Part shown: positions 14,926-22,756 of the stretch, in pieces
How positions within the stretch are numbered: position 1 is the first letter of the stretch
How the letters are laid out: each line of letters starts with the position of its first letter
Virus record (IMG/VR): IMGVR_UViG_3300025759_010933
Location: 1-24,353 of that record
Origin: a virus
DNA: 24,353 nucleotides
Strand: one strand, 5' to 3'
Made by a program: the position numbers and the translations under genes
The notes under the pieces: model-generated
Seen by the model: the letters and a program-made list of their open reading frames with translations, nothing else
Told to the model about the DNA's origin: nothing
Databases searched by the model: none

Positions 14926-15813
14926 GTGGAGTACGAAAATATAACCGTTAGAAGAAACGGGGCTCTTGGCGACGTAATCGCTAGTCTTAATGCTCTACCG
15001 AAACTTAAAGAAAAATATAATAAAGTAACATATGTTACATCTCAAGAAATCATAGATAATATTGGGTTTTTGATATCAAATTACTGCGACGAATTAAAAA
15101 CGGAAAGCGATCTCAGTGAAGAGGAGTCTCATAGCTTGATTGATTTTTTAGGATATACCCCACCTTTTCCAGAAAAAGTAACGTCTAGCTTGATAGAAAA
15201 CTTTTGTAAAGAAGTAAACGTTGATTACAACCTAAATCTTCCAGCTATAGATTCTCTGCCAAATCCTTTTGTCGATAAAGCCGAAGAGGATAAAATAATC
15301 ACAATTCAAAAAAACGCTGGGTGGTCTGTATACAAAGAATATAACAATTTTAATAAAGTAATAGAGATATTAAAAGCTTACGATAAAAATTTTAAATTTT
15401 ATCAAATAGGCGGTCCAGACGAAGACTTATTAAATAATTTAGAGGGTTCTTTTATAGGAAAGTCTTTTAAAGAAAACCTATCGGCTCAGTCGCACTCGGA
15501 CTTGCATATAGGGGTAGACTCTGTGTTTAATAATACTTCAAATATATCTTGGAGTCATCGCGATAAAACGAGGTCATTGATCCTATTTTTAAGCTCAAGT
15601 GAAAGACTAACAGCTTACCCACACAACTTAAATGTATTTAAAGAGCTAGAATGTAGACCATGTTTTAGAGATAATCCAGACAGATCCTATGGAAGTCTTG
15701 GTCCTAAAACGCCCTGCGATAACCCGCCAAATCAGTCTTATGAAAACCCCATTCACGAGTGTGGGAATATCGACCCAATGTATATATCTAATATAGTGAG
15801 ACAAGTTATATGA
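14926..15813 (+). CDS. Glycosyltransferase, GT9/heptosyltransferase-like
   Basis: This 295-aa protein has RRNGALGDVIASL at residues 9-21, the N-terminal signature of ADP-heptose:LPS heptosyltransferase-like enzymes, and a C-terminal donor-site motif HIGVDSV (194-200). Its C-terminal tail has four Cys (243, 246, 264, 279) spaced as C-x2-C...C...C, seen in some GT9 relatives. The start is a GTG directly following an in-frame TGA; no ATG is available before the conserved motif, so GTG is preferred. It opens an operon in which genes overlap by 4 nt or lie 1 nt apart. Donor and acceptor sugars cannot be predicted. Confidence 0.8.
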   Translation: MEYENITVRRNGALGDVIASLNALPKLKEKYNKVTYVTSQEIIDNIGFLISNYCDELKTESDLSEEESHSLIDFLGYTPPFPEKVTSSLIENFCKEVNVDYNLNLPAIDSLPNPFVDKAEEDKIITIQKNAGWSVYKEYNNFNKVIEILKAYDKNFKFYQIGGPDEDLLNNLEGSFIGKSFKENLSAQSHSDLHIGVDSVFNNTSNISWSHRDKTRSLILFLSSSERLTAYPHNLNVFKELECRPCFRDNPDRSYGSLGPKTPCDNPPNQSYENPIHECGNIDPMYISNIVRQVI

Positions 15814-16661
15814 GTAAAATATTTATAGCGATACAGTCTTGCAAAGAAAAAGAGTCCAGAAAAGACGCCTGTAGAAAGACTTGGCTTAAAGACTTAGACT
15901 ACGATAAGTACGAATACATGTTTTATCAAAGTGGGTACGAAGGGCCAGAGCCTTACTTAATAGAGGGCGATACTATAACTTTCAATACCCCAAAGCCAGA
16001 AAAAGTGGAAATGTGGGCTAGCTATAGAGATTTAGATAATATAGAAGGCGAGCCAATAAGAACCAGTAAAAATTCTTTTCCAGTTGGAATAAAAACTTGG
16101 GATGGTAGATTTTACTTTGGTAATGATATTTTTAGAAAAAAAGTATCAGAACATAAGCTTGGCATACAGTGGTTAAACCTAACCGCGCAATTAAGTGCTG
16201 TTTGTAACTGGTCTTTACAAAATAAAGATCCAAGCTTTTTTGTAAAGGTAGACGACGACACTTTTGTTGTAGCTGAAAATTTTAATAAAATTGATCCGAC
16301 TCCATACGATTACTATGGCTATTTCAATCATACCGACTGGATCTGGACTTTTGGTTCGTGCTATTTCATTAACAATGAATGCCTCCGTATCTTCTGTAAT
16401 AATTCAAGTCCAAGTCAACTAGCCAAGGTAAATATAAGGTGCTGCCACATGGATGACTGTGCGATGGGTATGGTTTTAGACGCTCATAAAAAAGACTTGA
16501 TCAAAAAACACGAGCCTGAAATGAAACCGTGGAGACCCGAATACCATGAACCTACTTTGCCTTTAGAATATAAAAAGAATTTAATCGTATCGCATGGTTA
16601 CGACAACTTAGACCATATGCTAGACATGGATCATATGATGAAAGAGATATTTAAATCCTAA
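15810..16661 (+). CDS. GT31-like (galactosyltransferase/Fringe-type) glycosyltransferase
   Basis: This 283-aa protein begins with a strand and SRKDACRKTWL (16-26), equivalent to the R-x-x-x-R-x-T-W motif of beta-1,3-galactosyltransferases. It has the metal-binding triad in FFVKVDDDTFVV (DDD 148-150), then FGSCYFIN and CHMDDCAMGMVL (Asp215/216), which matches the E/D-D-V/C-x-x-G motif near the active site. It lacks a membrane anchor, unlike the eukaryotic Golgi members. ATGA overlap with the GT9-like gene indicates coupling. The domain is best known from eukaryotes but occurs in giant viruses and some phages and bacteria. Confidence 0.78.
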   Translation: MSKIFIAIQSCKEKESRKDACRKTWLKDLDYDKYEYMFYQSGYEGPEPYLIEGDTITFNTPKPEKVEMWASYRDLDNIEGEPIRTSKNSFPVGIKTWDGRFYFGNDIFRKKVSEHKLGIQWLNLTAQLSAVCNWSLQNKDPSFFVKVDDDTFVVAENFNKIDPTPYDYYGYFNHTDWIWTFGSCYFINNECLRIFCNNSSPSQLAKVNIRCCHMDDCAMGMVLDAHKKDLIKKHEPEMKPWRPEYHEPTLPLEYKKNLIVSHGYDNLDHMLDMDHMMKEIFKS

Positions 16662-16662
16662 C

Positions 16663-17775
16663 ATGAAAACCATCGCTTTTACAGCTATCGTCAGAAACGA
16701 ACAGGACAATATATTAAATTGTTTAGAATCAGTGAAAGATTTGTGTGATAAATTTATCATACTCGACACTGGCTCTAATGATGAGACGATCAATGTAGTT
16801 AAAGACTTTTTCAAAAAGAATAATTTAGATGGTGATATCATCTCTGATCCTTGGGTAAGTTTTTCAACAAATAGAACCAATGCTCTAAACAAGGCTAAAG
16901 ACCTTGGTTGCGATTACGTACTAATGCTAGATGCTGACGAGACTATGAACTACAAGCCTGATTTCAACCTTTCCAAGTTCAAAGAAAACTTAAAGGCTCA
17001 GGTATACGATGTTGAAACCAACTTAGATATTATTTATTATCGACCACTGTTAACGAGAGCAGATCTTAATTGCTTTTACAAATCGGTGATTCACGAATTC
17101 TTAGAGTGTCCTAATAACTGGGATAGTAGGGATAAAACCGAAGGGGTCTTTGTATCATCGTCTTTAAATGGATATAGATCCAAACAGTCTGAAAACAAAT
17201 TTATAAATGACATCAAAGTATTAAAAAAAGAACTTGAAACAGAAACCGATGAATTTCTAATATCTCGTTATACTTTCTATCTAGCAGAATCTCTTAAAAA
17301 TTCAGGTAATAGTCTCGAAGCAGTTAAGTACTACAGAAAGAGAACTCAACAAGGCTTTTGGGATCAAGAGATTTTCGAAAGTTACTACGCTATGGCTAAA
17401 TGCTTTGAAGATATTGATGAAAAACCTGAGATAGTAATGAGTACTTATCTACAGGCTTTCGAAGCCTGTCCCTCAAGAGCGGAGTCTTTGCATGATTTGG
17501 CTTTCTACTGTAGAAAAAAAGAATGGTTTAATATAGCTCTTATGTATGCCCTTCAAGGAACTAGAATTCCGCTTCCAGACAATGGCTTATTTGTTAAAAA
17601 ATGGATTTACGACTATGGACTAAAAGACGAGGCTTCTGTCTCCGCTTATTGGACTGGCGATTACGAAACTAGTTATCAGTTATCGGTGCAATTGGTTAAA
17701 GAAAATCTTTACCCCGAAAGTCAGGAGGACCGAATTAAAGCAAACTTACAGTTCGCAAAAGAAAAGATAGGATGA
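16663..17775 (+). CDS. GT2-family glycosyltransferase with TPR-like repeats
   Basis: The 370-aa protein opens with IAFTAIVRNEQDNILNCLESV, continues with ILDTGSNDET and has the metal/nucleotide-binding DAD at 90-92 (LMLDADETM), the hallmark of GT-A family 2 enzymes. The C-terminal half (about 205-330) has helical pairs such as YTFYLAESLKNSGNSLEAVK and YYAMAKCFEDIDEKPE, resembling TPR repeats seen in SunS-like and other protein-acting GT2 enzymes. TPRs may present a peptide or protein acceptor. It starts 1 nt after the preceding stop. The acceptor could be a virion protein, but that is inference. Confidence 0.85.
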   Translation: MKTIAFTAIVRNEQDNILNCLESVKDLCDKFIILDTGSNDETINVVKDFFKKNNLDGDIISDPWVSFSTNRTNALNKAKDLGCDYVLMLDADETMNYKPDFNLSKFKENLKAQVYDVETNLDIIYYRPLLTRADLNCFYKSVIHEFLECPNNWDSRDKTEGVFVSSSLNGYRSKQSENKFINDIKVLKKELETETDEFLISRYTFYLAESLKNSGNSLEAVKYYRKRTQQGFWDQEIFESYYAMAKCFEDIDEKPEIVMSTYLQAFEACPSRAESLHDLAFYCRKKEWFNIALMYALQGTRIPLPDNGLFVKKWIYDYGLKDEASVSAYWTGDYETSYQLSVQLVKENLYPESQEDRIKANLQFAKEKIG

Positions 17776-18749
17776 ATATTCTCATAACATCAATAGGCTC
17801 CTTAACATCTAAAGAAATTATAAATGACTTAAAAGAAAAGGGTCATTTTGTTTTAGGTATAGATGCTAAATTCGTAAAAAATTCTTTAGTTGATAAGTTT
17901 TTCTCGTGTCCTCTTGCAAAGAACGAAAACGAGTACATTTCCTTTGTTCTTAACGCCTGTAAGATAGAGGGAGTCGAATGTATAATCCCATTGTCAACTT
18001 CCGAGATTAAAGCGATATCTAATAACTTAGAACTGTTTAGTAGAAATAATATAAAAGTAAAAACAAGCTCTTTGGAATATATAGACCTATGTCAAGACAA
18101 GTCTAGATTCTATGATTTTTGTAAATGTAACCATATAGAAACTCCAGATTACCTTCTTTGTAGAAGCTTTAAAGATATTAAAAAATTTTACGATAAAATT
18201 CACAAACGCAATAAGCAAGCTTGCATTAAGCCAAGATTTGGAGAAGGATCTAGGGGGTTTAGGATTATTAGAAACCAATCCTTGGACGATCTACTAAGCA
18301 CCAAGTCATCTATTGAGATTAGCTTGGATGAGCTTCTTAAAACCTGTGGAGAACAAAATTTCAAAATACTAGGCATGGAATACCTAAGCGGTAAAGAATA
18401 TTCCGTGGATATTTTAGCCAAAGATGGAAAAGTCCTACAAATAGCTATTAGAACAAGAGATACTGTCATGAATGGGTTCTCCCATAAAGCTACTTTTGTA
18501 GAAAATAATCTTATATCCTCAGTGTGTGTACGGTTGGTCGAAAAATTAAATCTGAATGGTCTAGTAGGCTTTCAGTTTAAAGAAAACGAATTGGGTACGC
18601 CTATTATACTAGAATGCAATCCAAGAGTTCAAGGCGGTATTTTCTTCGCTAGAAAAGCGGGTATTGATTTCATTGACTCGTATCTAGAATTATGTAATGA
18701 TAAGGCCGTTTCCAATAAGCCATATGAACTAATTTCTGTAGAAAGATGA
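17772..18749 (+). CDS. ATP-grasp ligase (carbamoyl-phosphate-synthase-like fold)
   Basis: The 325-aa protein has an N-terminal pre-ATP-grasp Rossmann domain (MNILITSIGS, then GIDAKF). The ATP-grasp core contains CIKPRFGEGSRG (151-162) with the lysine and glycine-rich loop, GMEYLSGKEYSVDI (201-214), and the metal-binding ECNPRVQGG (281-289). ATP-grasp enzymes activate a carboxylate as acyl phosphate and join it to an amine or thiol. Overlaps of ATGA with both neighbours put it between a glycosyltransferase and a deacetylase. A plausible reaction is amide formation on an amino sugar exposed by the PIG-L enzyme; substrate is unknown. Confidence 0.87.
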   Translation: MNILITSIGSLTSKEIINDLKEKGHFVLGIDAKFVKNSLVDKFFSCPLAKNENEYISFVLNACKIEGVECIIPLSTSEIKAISNNLELFSRNNIKVKTSSLEYIDLCQDKSRFYDFCKCNHIETPDYLLCRSFKDIKKFYDKIHKRNKQACIKPRFGEGSRGFRIIRNQSLDDLLSTKSSIEISLDELLKTCGEQNFKILGMEYLSGKEYSVDILAKDGKVLQIAIRTRDTVMNGFSHKATFVENNLISSVCVRLVEKLNLNGLVGFQFKENELGTPIILECNPRVQGGIFFARKAGIDFIDSYLELCNDKAVSNKPYELISVER

Positions 18750-19375
18750 AAAAGGTTTTATTCATAGGAGCTCATCCAGACGATATTGAGATTGGTTGTG
18801 GTGGGACAATTCACAAGCATAGAAAAGAATGGGATATAACTACTATTACTTTATGCGATAAAACTTTAACAGATCATTGTTTAAAAAATTATCATTATAA
18901 ATCTCTATCAAAACTTGGGGTTTCTAAAGATAAGGTGATTTTAAAGTCATTTGATCCAAGCTCATTAGACCATTGTAGGCAGCTTGTTTGGGAATCTTTC
19001 AACAAAGCCAATAACCAAATAAATCCAGAACTAGTTTTTACCCACTCTAGAGATGATCATCAGGATCATGTCACAGTCTATAACGAGACTATACGTAATT
19101 TTTATGAGTCCTCTATAGTAACCTACCATATAAACAGAAGCCAAAGAACTTTTGATCCAAATTATTATGAAATTTTATCAAAAAATAATGCTAAAGCAAA
19201 AATGCTGGCATTAAAAGAATATGCTCCTTATCAATATTCTGGGCAAAAGAAAGCCTCTGTTAAGTTTTGCATGTATGAAAAGACTGTAGAGTCTCAACTT
19301 AGGTCCAATGGGGTGTACCTTGGCAAAGAATACGTAGAGGCATTCAAAATAGTAAAAATGATTAACTTAGATTAA
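18746..19375 (+). CDS. PIG-L family N-deacetylase
   Basis: This 209-aa protein has the family motif GAHPDDIEIGCGG (8-20; His10, Asp12, Asp13) and the zinc-binding HSRDDHQDHVTV (His108 as third ligand, in the HxxDH-type segment). LmbE/PIG-L enzymes are zinc-dependent and remove acetyl groups from N-acetylglucosaminyl substrates. Typical length and all key residues are present, so it should be active. It ends the operon and its last bases TTAA are shared with the stop codon of the converging PhoH-like gene. Confidence 0.9.
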   Translation: MKKVLFIGAHPDDIEIGCGGTIHKHRKEWDITTITLCDKTLTDHCLKNYHYKSLSKLGVSKDKVILKSFDPSSLDHCRQLVWESFNKANNQINPELVFTHSRDDHQDHVTVYNETIRNFYESSIVTYHINRSQRTFDPNYYEILSKNNAKAKMLALKEYAPYQYSGQKKASVKFCMYEKTVESQLRSNGVYLGKEYVEAFKIVKMINLD

Positions 19376-20145
19376 GACTTGATGCTCTTTAACTTTTTAA
19401 CTAAAAATTTAACTAGCTTAGATCTCATGATATCCTCTTCCGTGAAAGCAAAGGTATAGACGCCTTCCTGCATACTTTCTTGATCAGACTTAAACAGGTC
19501 ATACATTTTACAAAATCCAGTTTTAGTACCACTTATATCTGTTTGCATCGGATCTGCTAAAATAAAACATTTCGACCCTTCGCCTAATCTAGTCAAAACA
19601 GTAGTAATTTCTTTAACCGTACAGTTTTGAGCCTCGTCCATTATAACGCATTTATTTTTCCAGTTAACACCTCTAGTAAAGTTTACTGGAAACATTGACA
19701 CTCTACCTTCTTTTTCTAACCTTTCAGTGGTGGCTTCTGGCAATAGTTCGTCCATTTTCTCCAAAAGAGGTATTTTGTAAAAAGACAACTTTTCTTCAGC
19801 CGAACCAGGTAGGTAACCAAGTCTTTGATCGGAAGATTCCACCGAAGATCTGAGATACATTACGTCGGAAATACTTTTTCTATTAAGCATTTGAAGACCG
19901 CAATATACCGATAGTAAAGTTTTACTGGTTCCAGCAGGGCCACTTACGAATACTATGTTAGTATTATGGTCTAAGGCAAGTTTAAAAAATTCTTTTTGTT
20001 TATCAGTCCACTGAAGCTGATTTATTTTAAGTTGCCTTTTTATAGGGTTTAAATTATCAGAATCTGGATAAAGGTCTTCATTTATAAGTTTAATGGCCTC
20101 TTCTTTGATCTTGGCTCTTGATTGAGCTTTTTTATTCTTTCGCAT
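19372..20145 (-). CDS. phoH: PhoH-like ATPase
   Basis: I start this gene at ATG 20145 (257 aa), because an upstream in-frame ATG would translate the GTGTAATATA motif into an unlikely N-terminus (MWCNIFCK). Walker A VSGPAGTSKT is at about 67-76, Walker B CVIMDEAQN at 166-174, and the LRSSVESSDQRLGYLPG segment is the typical PhoH 'R-x-x-v-e-x-g-x-x-x-G-x-L-P-G' motif in modified form. PhoH-like P-loop proteins are common in marine phages, with suggested RNA-related helicase/ATPase activity. It is monocistronic, faces the plus-strand operon, and has no terminator between them. Confidence 0.92.
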   Translation of the reverse strand: MRKNKKAQSRAKIKEEAIKLINEDLYPDSDNLNPIKRQLKINQLQWTDKQKEFFKLALDHNTNIVFVSGPAGTSKTLLSVYCGLQMLNRKSISDVMYLRSSVESSDQRLGYLPGSAEEKLSFYKIPLLEKMDELLPEATTERLEKEGRVSMFPVNFTRGVNWKNKCVIMDEAQNCTVKEITTVLTRLGEGSKCFILADPMQTDISGTKTGFCKMYDLFKSDQESMQEGVYTFAFTEEDIMRSKLVKFLVKKLKSIKS

Positions 20146-20154
20146 TTTACAAAA

Positions 20155-20164
20155 TATATTACAC
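20155..20164 (-). promoter_or_regulatory. GTGTAATATA promoter-like motif (PhoH gene)
   Basis: An exact minus-strand copy ends 9 nt before ATG 20145, at the same distance as the copy before the portal gene. Here the motif lies within an upstream in-frame extension of the PhoH frame, which argues for the later start. Confidence 0.6.
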
Positions 20165-20195
20165 CACAATATTTGTTTTTTCTTAAAAAATTAGA

Positions 20196-20340
20196 AATAA
20201 GACCGCTTGGTAGACGTTTTAGGTGTCAGAAGGCCAAAAGCCTTTGAAAACCGCTCAGAACTAAAAATAAAGCTAATAAGACCCATTTAAACGAGTTGGT
20301 AGAACTTAATTTATAAAATTAAATTACCTCAAACCAATTC
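20196..20340 (+). ncRNA. Candidate structured RNA or regulatory region between PhoH and RmlD-like genes
   Basis: No gene covers 20170-20338. Hairpin 1 spans 20216-20251: an outer GTTTT/AAAAC pairing and an inner AAGGC/GCCTT stem with a 5-nt loop. Hairpin 2 spans 20293-20340: GAGTTGGT pairs with ACCAATTC over 8 bp, with one G-U pair valid only for a plus-strand RNA, and an inner AT stem TTAATTT/AAATTAA. Both halves begin with the direct repeat AATAAGACC (20196, 20275) and contain TTGGTAGA (20207, 20296), which looks like a tRNA D-loop. No T-arm is present, so I do not call tRNAs. Strand and function are uncertain. Confidence 0.35.
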
Positions 20341-21199
20341 AAGTCATTTTAAAACTTTTTATACAACTTTTTATAGCGTCTCGAACATCAGGCATTTCAA
20401 ACCCTGTATCGATAAGTTTTTTATTATCTATTGTACAATAAGAAGAATCTTTTTGACCTATCATTTTGAAATCATTCTCATTATCGTAGAAAGAGTATTG
20501 TTTGTCTACTTCTTTATTATTTCTTTTAAACTCCTCGACTATCAGAGACCTTGAGAAGAATCCGCTGTTCACCACATTGTAAACACCAGCCTGTTGCTCA
20601 GTATTAACGAAGTGTAAAATAGCCCTTGTGAAATCATCCAACCTTGTAGCAGAAGTATTGCAAGTCAATATACTATCTTGTTTTAAAACTTTAGAAATTA
20701 AATTCTTTTCTTTATGCTCGTTACTAAATGGTAAATAACATCTCAATATATAATGATTGCTAGGTAAAAAGGCAGAAACGCGGGTTTCTGCTAAATATTT
20801 GCAAAAATAATAATAATTTAAATCTTCATCACATCTGTTTGGATGATCCTCCTCTGTATAAAGCTTTTGGTCACCATTGAATATACCCGCATCAGAAACG
20901 TGTATCAGTTTAACGTTTAATAAACAACAAACTCTGGCTAAGTTGGTCGGAAATTCGATGTTCGCCGTATAACATTCTTCTTTATCTTCTTTATTTTTTG
21001 CACAAAAAGAATCAGGAACAAAACCCGTTGAATTTATTATTGTTTTTATATTGTTGGAAAGAATCAGTTGAGATAATTTTTCAGAATCATAGTAATCTAC
21101 GCGCCATCTAGGCATTTCTATGAAACTCTTACGGGCCTTTGCTAGCTCCGAGGCTATATTCCAGCCTATGTAACCTGTAGATCCTAAGATTAAAATCAT
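20339..21199 (-). CDS. NAD(P)-dependent RmlD/epimerase-like sugar reductase
   Basis: The 286-aa protein (start ATG 21199, overlapping the FkbM stop as ATGA; a GTG 6 nt earlier is less likely) has an extended-SDR nucleotide-binding GSTGYIG (6-12) and the RmlD-like HVSDAGIFNGD (about 100-110). It has the catalytic pair Y130-x3-K134 in YYYFCKYLAE. The C-terminal half contains FNRTS-independent substrate-domain features such as FTRAILHFVNTEQQAGVYNV. dTDP-4-dehydrorhamnose reductases and relatives make deoxysugars. No other nucleotide-sugar pathway gene is in the window, so it may act on a host-made intermediate. Confidence 0.82.
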   Translation of the reverse strand: MILILGSTGYIGWNIASELAKARKSFIEMPRWRVDYYDSEKLSQLILSNNIKTIINSTGFVPDSFCAKNKEDKEECYTANIEFPTNLARVCCLLNVKLIHVSDAGIFNGDQKLYTEEDHPNRCDEDLNYYYFCKYLAETRVSAFLPSNHYILRCYLPFSNEHKEKNLISKVLKQDSILTCNTSATRLDDFTRAILHFVNTEQQAGVYNVVNSGFFSRSLIVEEFKRNNKEVDKQYSFYDNENDFKMIGQKDSSYCTIDNKKLIDTGFEMPDVRDAIKSCIKSFKMT

Positions 21200-21993
21200 A
21201 ACCACTTTAGACTAAGATGGCTTTCATCATTAAATGCTAGAATGGAAAAGAAAGCTTCTATTGGTCCTCCAAAATCTTTTTCTTTTTCTATGTACATTTT
21301 AGACAAATCTTCTATACTTACAAACCTATTAAGTGAAGAATTATTATGGTTTATATGGTATAAATATTTATATCTTTTAAAGAAATTTAATATTGTTTTA
21401 TAGCCTATCTTTTTATAATGGAGCCAAGGAGTATGTATTTCTACTAGCATGGGTACGTTAAAAGAATCATCACATTGACTTAAAATCAAATCTTCCATTC
21501 CTTCTACGTCTATTTTTATGAAATTAAGGTCATCTATCTTTTTTTCCTTAATTAAAGAAGGCAAAGAAATAGATGGTGCAAAGAATACTTGGTCTTTAAA
21601 AGCAGCCGAAGTGCGACTATTTCCCAAAGCATGATTACTGTCAGGAAGACCTAGTTCAACTTCTCCGTCTTCACCTAAAGCTTTCTCAATTAAATCTATA
21701 TTTTCAAATTGATTTAAATTTATATTTGATTTAGTGATTCTTAGTGCTTCTGGATCGGGTTCAACTGCGTAGCACTTTTTTGATAATTGCGAGCCAAACA
21801 ATATAGTTTGTCCCAAATGAACTCCTGCGTCTATATAAGAGTGATCTTTGTCTAAGAATTTTTCTAATACGGCATAGGTAGCAGATTCCCAGTTGTCCCA
21901 ATCCCAAAAATCTGCTGTGCATGGAGATTCGTCTTGATAAACAACGAAATCTAAGTTTCTTCGTTTTATTCTTTTCCAAATATTACTTTTCAT
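21196..21993 (-). CDS. FkbM family methyltransferase
   Basis: The ATG at 21993 overlaps the upstream TAA by one base (TAATG) and gives 265 aa; an earlier in-frame ATG at 22014 lies inside the radical SAM gene. SAM-binding motif I is YIDAGVHLGQT (53-63), followed by CYAVEPDPEAL with the acidic residue that binds the ribose, and FIKIDVEGMEDLIL, the FkbM signature. Such enzymes O-methylate sugars or small molecules, often in glycan clusters. The N-terminal region is basic (KRIKRRN). Confidence 0.88.
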   Translation of the reverse strand: MKSNIWKRIKRRNLDFVVYQDESPCTADFWDWDNWESATYAVLEKFLDKDHSYIDAGVHLGQTILFGSQLSKKCYAVEPDPEALRITKSNINLNQFENIDLIEKALGEDGEVELGLPDSNHALGNSRTSAAFKDQVFFAPSISLPSLIKEKKIDDLNFIKIDVEGMEDLILSQCDDSFNVPMLVEIHTPWLHYKKIGYKTILNFFKRYKYLYHINHNNSSLNRFVSIEDLSKMYIEKEKDFGGPIEAFFSILAFNDESHLSLKWL

Positions 21994-22754
21994 TATTTTG
22001 GACAGATAGAACAAAATTCATAATTAAGTCTTCCGCCTTCTTCCGAAAGTGTGGAATCTAAGTCTCTTTTCTTTTTACTAAACCAAACTTCAGCTAAACT
22101 TTTTTCTTTTACGTTCCCTAGATCAAAATGTCCTGTGTAATCATCGCAACACTGAAGGACTGTTCCATCGAAAGCAATAATAAACTGGCGATTATAGTAA
22201 GTGCATGGTTTATTATTTGCGTTCTTTATCACTTCTGCTAAATCTTGCGAAGGATAATAATGACTGTAATAGTGTACTCCTTTTGTATAATGTATTTTGG
22301 TTTTATTGAATAGAGAATTTATATATTCTTCTCTTTTAACTTGTTTTTCTTCGTCCATGTAAAGAGCTACGTCAAATTGATGAAATAATCCGTCTAGCTT
22401 TTCAGCTAAAGACTCATTTATCAAGTCCATATTTGTACATGCACCAAGATAATGACAGCCTTTCAAGTTTTCTCTAACGTATGATGCTAATTCTGGAAGT
22501 CTTTCGTCTAGGAGAGGTTCGTTATAGTGCTGCAAGCATACGCTGCCTTTAAATCCTAAGTCATTAGCTTGGTCAATTATTTTTTTAAACAATTTCCAAG
22601 GCATTTTAACTCCTTCTCCTATCTTAGAAGTTACTGGCATTCTAAGTTTATGGAGGGGATGGTTTCTAGCTGGAAAACTTTGCCTTATACAAGTTGGACA
22701 GGACCGATTGCATGAGCCTTGAGTTTCTATTTCCAAATGTTCAAATAACTTCAT
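21993..22754 (-). CDS. Radical SAM protein with SPASM-type C-terminus
   Basis: I place the start at ATG 22754, 2 nt after the upstream stop, giving 253 aa. The radical SAM [4Fe-4S] motif is CNRSCPTC (Cys15, Cys19, Cys22), followed by the GEP-like HYNEPLLDE. The C-terminal part has KPCTYYN, FDGTVLQCCDDYTG and FCSICPK, matching a SPASM auxiliary-cluster layout with dispersed Cys. Typical members modify peptides or carbohydrates by radical chemistry. Flanking methyltransferases on both sides point to a small tailoring cluster; the substrate is unknown. Confidence 0.88.
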   Translation of the reverse strand: MKLFEHLEIETQGSCNRSCPTCIRQSFPARNHPLHKLRMPVTSKIGEGVKMPWKLFKKIIDQANDLGFKGSVCLQHYNEPLLDERLPELASYVRENLKGCHYLGACTNMDLINESLAEKLDGLFHQFDVALYMDEEKQVKREEYINSLFNKTKIHYTKGVHYYSHYYPSQDLAEVIKNANNKPCTYYNRQFIIAFDGTVLQCCDDYTGHFDLGNVKEKSLAEVWFSKKKRDLDSTLSEEGGRLNYEFCSICPK

Positions 22755-22756
22755 AA

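Noticed and set aside
20196-20340. One or two tRNA genes
   Set aside because: D-loop-like TTGGTAGA and an AT anticodon-like hairpin occur, but there is no GTTCRA T-arm, no acceptor stem and no CCA; kept only as a structured RNA candidate.
21994-22014. Earlier start for the FkbM methyltransferase
   Set aside because: It lies inside the radical SAM gene; the TAATG-coupled ATG at 21993 is more economical.
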